8,591 bases of DNA from Candidatus Saccharimonadota bacterium. GTDB taxonomy: Bacteria; Patescibacteriota; Saccharimonadia; Saccharimonadales; Saccharimonadaceae. Both the position numbers and the translations under genes were made by a program. The stretch lies in NCBI GenBank assembly GCA_016199685.1, contig JACQGD010000019.1:1-8591 (forward strand), written 5' to 3'. The first letter of the stretch is position 1. The number at the start of each line of letters is the position of its first letter. The notes under the pieces are model-generated. The model ran no database searches, had not been told where the DNA came from, and saw only the letters and a program-made list of their open reading frames with translations. This document shows positions 4,882-8,591 of this stretch, piece by piece.

Positions 4882-6685
4882 CGAGAATGATTTTACTACC
4901 AGACTCGTATGATATTCTTTGTCCAGACAGGGCGCCCGCTCGTATCGTTCCGTTCCACGTTAATCGAATTCCTGCATAATACGACTGAAACAAGGTTCCT
5001 GGCGTAGCAACACTGTAAAAAATTGATATCGCATTTCTGCTTATCGAATTTTGCAAATCACCATTCGAAAATGCAATTGGGGCACAGCCATCGTTATCGA
5101 ATGCATTACAGCAGTTCGTATCGCTGTCACTACAAGCGGCATTCGATGAATCGAACGATACTATGTAGGGAGCAATACCGCTTGCATTCGGCTGAATACT
5201 TGAACTCCAGTTGAGCGTCACTTTACCGTTCACGACAATAATTGGCCGCTCGGTTACACTATTATCTACCTTAAGTGTAGCGCCATACGTGAGAAATAAA
5301 TCCTTTTTAATATACACATTACCTTTCAACATTGCGGTACACCGTAGAAGACTCACATTACTTGTAGTATATGTTGTGTTTGCGTCGAGAGTTGAAGTGT
5401 TCGTCCCAAAAATACCATTACAAGAAGCATCCGATCCTTGCTTTGATGTCGGAAGCATCTTAGAAGTAAATGCGCCTTTATCAAACTTTGGCGTCACTAC
5501 ATCTGGAGCCGTGCAGTTCGGTTTATATCCCAGCGTATACTGCGTGCCGTTAAGACCTGGTCCTACAGTAGATCCACCCACCCCTGGATTAGTTGTTTGG
5601 TTTGTTGCGCATAGATTTCCAAATATCTTCGATCCGTAAACCATTGAAACGGGCTTTGTTGCACATGTCACCGTACCGTACGTCGCACCAGAGCCACAGT
5701 ACTTATTAGAAGTCATGACATTCGCCGGCTGATCAGCCGATCCAATCACCGCATTCCAATTTAAATCAATTGGTCCACTTGTTGCAACAGTCTGTGCATA
5801 GAGCTGGCCACTCATATACCCCCTAATCCCTCCAGGTCCCGCCACAAGTGATGATGGAAATAATGATTTCTGCGTCACTTGAACTGGCGTCGTTGAGCGT
5901 ATTTGCGTTAAGGCCCCCTTGGCATCGACGAGCGATGTACCAGTTTGATTTTTGCCAAGATCAAGATTCACCGCTACGGACTGCGTATTTGAAAACGGGT
6001 AGTAATCTGGATTACCGTCCGGACCGGGTTGCAGTGGTATCTGTAAATGGTTATTGTCATAATACGTAACGACAAATGAGCTGGCGCCATCAACCGATCC
6101 GCTCGTATTCAGGTTTCCAACAATCTTCTTATCTACGACAGAACCCTGAGTGCAGCCTCCGGTAGTCTCGACTGAACATGTGAGTGTCGGTATCGTATTG
6201 ACTACATCAGAAATAACACGCCTGTACAGTGTGGCGTTCTTTACATAATAAACAATAATATTAACCGGACCCGATAATGTCGCAGGATCAGAATATACGG
6301 GCTTATTGTCACTACCGCGTGACGGCTGCATAAGTAAAAGTCTGTTTGTACCCATTCGCCAGTTATACGAAGTGTCACTTGCCGCAGCATCAGGATTACC
6401 TGGAACATCATTATATGTTCCAGTTCTTGTCAAAGGTGCGTTTGGATCACTAATCATGTTGTAAAGCGCAACACCCGTTGAATTACGCACGTCGTCATTG
6501 ATCTGCGATATCGCTGCTTGAGCATCAGTATTGAGGTTTTGGCGGACAGCGATGACCGAATACTGCTGCGTAAAAGCCGTGATGACTCCTACAAGTGCGG
6601 CAAGTGTCACTGTTGCGACAACCGTTGCAACGATTAACTCGACAACCGTAAAGCCGGAAGATTTTTTTGTTTTTCTGAGACTCAT
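4874..6685 (-). CDS. PilW-like type IV pilus minor pilin with large C-terminal module
   Basis: The protein has 603 aa, well above the 200-350 aa I would expect for a PilW-type pilin. The leader MSLRKTKKSSG is cut at G11|F12, with Glu at mature position 5 (FTVVE) and a helix at about 12-38. The following region (TDAQAAISQINDDVRNSTG) resembles PilW/GspJ-type pilins. Residues about 40-275 form the pilin globular region. Residues about 282-590 are homologous to the PilX-like protein's module: AGPGGI at 282, IFGNLCATNQT near 354, DASCNGIFG near 419, VVNGKVTLN near 484, SFDSSNAAC near 510, RNAISI at 550. The module is Ser/Thr/Asn-rich and repetitive, suggesting an extended beta structure exposed at the cell surface or pilus tip, perhaps for adhesion to a host; this role is inferred. 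ATG 6685 is close behind its own promoter. The gene is convergent with the PilV-like gene. Confidence 0.87.
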   Translation of the reverse strand: MSLRKTKKSSGFTVVELIVATVVATVTLAALVGVITAFTQQYSVIAVRQNLNTDAQAAISQINDDVRNSTGVALYNMISDPNAPLTRTGTYNDVPGNPDAAASDTSYNWRMGTNRLLLMQPSRGSDNKPVYSDPATLSGPVNIIVYYVKNATLYRRVISDVVNTIPTLTCSVETTGGCTQGSVVDKKIVGNLNTSGSVDGASSFVVTYYDNNHLQIPLQPGPDGNPDYYPFSNTQSVAVNLDLGKNQTGTSLVDAKGALTQIRSTTPVQVTQKSLFPSSLVAGPGGIRGYMSGQLYAQTVATSGPIDLNWNAVIGSADQPANVMTSNKYCGSGATYGTVTCATKPVSMVYGSKIFGNLCATNQTTNPGVGGSTVGPGLNGTQYTLGYKPNCTAPDVVTPKFDKGAFTSKMLPTSKQGSDASCNGIFGTNTSTLDANTTYTTSNVSLLRCTAMLKGNVYIKKDLFLTYGATLKVDNSVTERPIIVVNGKVTLNWSSSIQPNASGIAPYIVSFDSSNAACSDSDTNCCNAFDNDGCAPIAFSNGDLQNSISRNAISIFYSVATPGTLFQSYYAGIRLTWNGTIRAGALSGQRISYESGSKIILDQ

Positions 6686-6694
6686 TTCTATTTA

Positions 6695-6722
6695 ATCATA
6701 ACAGGAATGAACCCCTCGTCAA
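6695..6722 (-). promoter_or_regulatory. Promoter of the PilW-like gene
   Basis: On the minus strand TTGACG (6722-6717) begins just after the obg stop codon. A 16-nt spacer leads to TATGAT (6700-6695), then 9 nt to ATG 6685. The predicted start near 6688 leaves only 2-3 nt of leader, and no Shine-Dalgarno is present. The PilW-like gene thus appears to be transcribed independently of obg despite the 38-bp gap. Confidence 0.6.
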
Positions 6723-6723
6723 A

Positions 6724-8010
6724 CTACTGTTCTAAGAGAGTAAATTCGCTTGTGCCAATACGTATAACACTGTCGCCAACCGCACCTTTTCGCGAGAGGT
6801 CATGTGAAATGCCAAGTTTTTTCATGATATCACGCAAGCGGTTGACGTTTTCAAAGCCGTCGAAGTTAGTACGTCGTGCGAACTTCTCAATTTTGTCTCC
6901 CTTGACGATATATACTTTTTCTTCTTCATCGTACGTGACTACCCAAGCAGTCTCTTTTTCACCAGCACTCAATGTGATGATCGGAAGCTCATCATCTTCA
7001 TCTTCAGCAGGTACTTCTACTTTTTTGCGCGTTTCCTGAATTTCATCGCGAAGTTTACGTAGGAGGTCTTTAAGACCAGTATGCGCTGCCGATGATATAG
7101 CAAAGATCGGCGTATTTGGAGCGACAGCGCGTAAGGTATCAAGCTGCATCGCAACTATATCTTCATCGAGCCCTTCGATTTTAGTAAGAGCGATAACTTC
7201 GGGTCGCTCGGTGAGCGTCTCGCTATACCCAGCAAGCTCTTGGCGTATCGTCTTGTAGTCACGTGCGATGTCGTTACTGTAGACATCGATAAGGTGCAAT
7301 AGCACCGCAGTACGCTCAACGTGACGAAGGAATGCGTCGCCGAGACCCTTACCTTCACTTGCGCCTTCTATGAGGCCTGGAATGTCTGCAATCAAAAGAT
7401 TATCACTATCAATTGTCGCAACACCAAGATTTGGTGTGAGTGTAGTAAAAGCATAGTCGGCAATTTCAGGTCGAGCATTACTGACAACTGAAAGAAATGT
7501 TGACTTACCGGCATTTGGAAAACCGACGAGACCAAGGTCTGCGAGAAGCTTGAGCTCTAGCTCAGCGTTAAATGCTTCACCATCTTCACCCAGCTCTGCG
7601 ATTCGAGGAGTTTGACGAACTGATGACTTGAAGTGAGCATTGCCAAATCCACCATCTCCACCTTTTGCGATAACGTGGCGTTCACCGTGTTTCGTAAGAT
7701 CTGCAATAACAATTCCATCGCGTCGAACAAGTGTTCCTACGGGCACAAGTACAGTAATACTCTCACCTGACTTACCACGTTGATTCTGCTTGCTTCCCTT
7801 ATGACCAGGCTTTGCCTTTAACTCGGGTTTAAATCGGAAATCAATAAGCGTATTGAGATTGTCTGTAGCTTCAAAGATAACATCGCCACCTTTGCCGCCA
7901 TCGCCACCGTCAGGACCACCCTTGTCTACATAAATTTCATGACGAAAACTAACGGCACCGTTGCCGCCTTTACCTGCTTCTATAATAACTTTGGCAGTAT
8001 CTACAAACAT
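6724..8010 (-). CDS. obg: Obg/CgtA GTPase (50S ribosome assembly and stress control)
   Basis: Obg is an essential large GTPase that binds the 50S subunit during maturation. The 428-aa protein has all three family domains. The glycine-rich Obg fold (1 to about 158) includes EAGKGGNGAVSF, GGPDGGDGGKGGDV and AKGGDGGFGNAHFKSS. The G domain has G1 GFPNAGKST (163-171), G2 FTTL (188-191), G3 DIPGLIEGA (209-217), G4 TKIE (276-279, not the usual NKxD) and G5 SSA (306-308). The OCT domain (about 350-428) includes WVVTYDEEEKVYIVKG and DPhi-type ends at VGDSVIRIG. The frame opens upstream at a TTG (8064), but this lies in a terminator stem and would add 18 foreign residues. ATG 8010 gives the canonical MFVDTAKV start, 9 nt after an extended -10. 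Positions 8011-8026 hold only promoter and leader. Confidence 0.97.
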   Translation of the reverse strand: MFVDTAKVIIEAGKGGNGAVSFRHEIYVDKGGPDGGDGGKGGDVIFEATDNLNTLIDFRFKPELKAKPGHKGSKQNQRGKSGESITVLVPVGTLVRRDGIVIADLTKHGERHVIAKGGDGGFGNAHFKSSVRQTPRIAELGEDGEAFNAELELKLLADLGLVGFPNAGKSTFLSVVSNARPEIADYAFTTLTPNLGVATIDSDNLLIADIPGLIEGASEGKGLGDAFLRHVERTAVLLHLIDVYSNDIARDYKTIRQELAGYSETLTERPEVIALTKIEGLDEDIVAMQLDTLRAVAPNTPIFAISSAAHTGLKDLLRKLRDEIQETRKKVEVPAEDEDDELPIITLSAGEKETAWVVTYDEEEKVYIVKGDKIEKFARRTNFDGFENVNRLRDIMKKLGISHDLSRKGAVGDSVIRIGTSEFTLLEQ

Positions 8011-8019
8011 ATAAAGCCT

Positions 8020-8028
8020 AGTATAGCA
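8020..8028 (-). promoter_or_regulatory. Extended -10 promoter of obg
   Basis: The minus strand reads TGC-TATACT (8028-8020), an extended -10, followed by 9 nt and then ATG 8010. The predicted start near 8013 leaves about 3 nt of leader. The TG element is formed by the last two bases of the terminator stem at 8027-8060. A consensus -35 is not seen at the usual distance. Confidence 0.6.
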
Positions 8029-8060
8029 AAATCTCCCCTGAATTAACAGGGGAGATTTTG
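8027..8060 (-). terminator. Terminator after the CHAP-domain gene, 14-bp perfect stem
   Basis: CAAAATCTCCCCTG (8027-8040) and CAGGGGAGATTTTG (8047-8060) form a perfect 14-bp stem around a 6-nt loop. The stem's own outer A/T run supplies TTTTG on the minus strand and CAAAA at the other side, so the structure is nearly symmetrical. It lies 21 bp after the TAG of the CHAP gene. Confidence 0.75.
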
Positions 8061-8081
8061 ACAATATTTATTTATTGTTTT

Positions 8082-8591
8082 CTAGTGAATGTACGTGTAA
8101 GCTGCAGCTTGACCTGCCGAGATCGTACGTTTATTTACGATACCAAATCCACCGTATGCATAATTGTTCATTTCACTAATTGTTACATCACCGTTACCGG
8201 ATACACTCTCGACAACTGCAACGTGTCCGAAGTACCCTGCTGTATCGACAAGTACGGCGCCTTGAGCTGGCGTACGGTTGACTGGATAGCCCGCTGCACG
8301 TGCGTAGACAGCCCATGTATTCGCGTTGCCCCAGAAACTTCCCACAGGACGTCCCATTTGCGCTCGACGATCGTAGGCGTACCATGTACAGTTACCCCAT
8401 GCATAGCGGTTACCTGCAGAAGCTCCGGCAATACCTGAATTCACGCGGTACCCAGTACCAACTTGGCTTGTCACAGGAGTATTACCAACAGGCGCTTGAT
8501 AGCCTGGGCGTTGTTCTTCAGGAAGAATACCACCAGGTACGATAATCTGCTTTCCTGCAGTTGCCCCATTCATTTCAAGATCGTTGAACGA
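8082..8591 (-). CDS. CHAP-domain cell-wall amidase/endopeptidase, N-terminus outside window
   Basis: CHAP proteins (cysteine, histidine-dependent amidohydrolase/peptidase) cleave peptidoglycan peptides or the amide bond. Counting from the Met at 8573, the domain covers about 55-163. It has the nucleophile C62 in WGNCTWYAYDRR, the histidine H117 in GHVAVVE, and a third residue likely N136 in SEMNNY. Upstream residues NGATAGKQIIVPGG resemble the end of a LysM peptidoglycan-binding repeat. The frame stays open through to the window edge (six more codons, SFNDLE before that Met), so the true start, and probably a signal peptide and LysM domains, lie outside. It should be secreted and act on the cell's own wall or, in an epibiont, on the host's; that role is inferred. 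A terminator follows its TAG stop. Confidence 0.9.
   Translation of the reverse strand, partial: SFNDLEMNGATAGKQIIVPGGILPEEQRPGYQAPVGNTPVTSQVGTGYRVNSGIAGASAGNRYAWGNCTWYAYDRRAQMGRPVGSFWGNANTWAVYARAAGYPVNRTPAQGAVLVDTAGYFGHVAVVESVSGNGDVTISEMNNYAYGGFGIVNKRTISAGQAAAYTYIH

Noticed and set aside
5211..5639. A 142-codon open frame on the plus strand
   Set aside because: It lies fully antisense to the PilW-like gene, whose reading frame has clear pilin and module motifs.
8011..8064. TTG start for Obg at 8064
   Set aside because: The 18 extra residues are translated from the terminator stem and promoter. Obg proteins begin MFVD-like, matching ATG 8010.
3..8591. Recoding of TGA as glycine (as in Gracilibacteria/SR1)
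   Set aside because: Full-length ExoI, Obg and the pilins contain no in-frame TGA, and conserved glycines are all read from normal codons.

Overview
The window looks like a chromosomal segment of a Candidate Phyla Radiation (Patescibacteria) bacterium, most likely a Candidatus Saccharibacteria (TM7) relative. This is inferred from the gene mix: a compact cluster of type IV pilus minor pilins, an E. coli-like exonuclease I, Obg, and a CHAP-domain wall protein with a LysM-like N-terminal tail. Promoter -10 boxes lie almost on the start codons. No ribosomal RNA or housekeeping marker beyond obg is present, so the taxonomy is not proven.

Layout. Positions 1-275 (+) hold the 3' end of a small two-helix membrane protein. 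It meets exonuclease I (272-1708, -) tail to tail. Positions 1709-2506 contain no convincing protein gene. This stretch instead looks like one long structured RNA on the minus strand (about 1730-2452), with a near-consensus promoter (TTGACA-N17-TAATAT with TG upstream of the -10) at one end and a hairpin plus T6 terminator at the other. It contains many nested hairpins, including a three-way junction with no unpaired bases at the branch point. Imperfect stem pairs are repeatedly G-U on the minus strand and A-C on the plus strand. I could not match it to RNase P RNA, tmRNA or SRP RNA. It is the most interesting object in the window.

Positions 2507-6685 are a pilin cluster: a major-pilin-like prepilin (2507-3013, -), a divergent PilX-like protein (3121-4578, +), a PilV-like prepilin (4439-4870, +), and a convergent PilW-like protein (4874-6685, -). 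The PilX-like and PilW-like proteins share a large homologous C-terminal module. The PilX-like reading frame runs 140 nt into the PilV-like gene and ends in an implausible tail, which suggests a frameshift near 4420. The minor pilins probably initiate or tip a pilus built from the 2507-3013 subunit. No assembly ATPase, platform protein or prepilin peptidase gene is visible here.

Positions 6724-8010 (-) encode the GTPase Obg. Positions 8082-8591 (-) encode a CHAP amidase/peptidase cut off by the window edge, followed by a 14-bp terminator stem that abuts the obg promoter.

Regulatory style. exoI, the major pilin, pilW-like and obg all have a -10 box 6-9 nt upstream of ATG, implying leaderless or near-leaderless mRNAs. 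The downstream pilV-like gene has a Shine-Dalgarno. Seven of eight genes stop with TAG.
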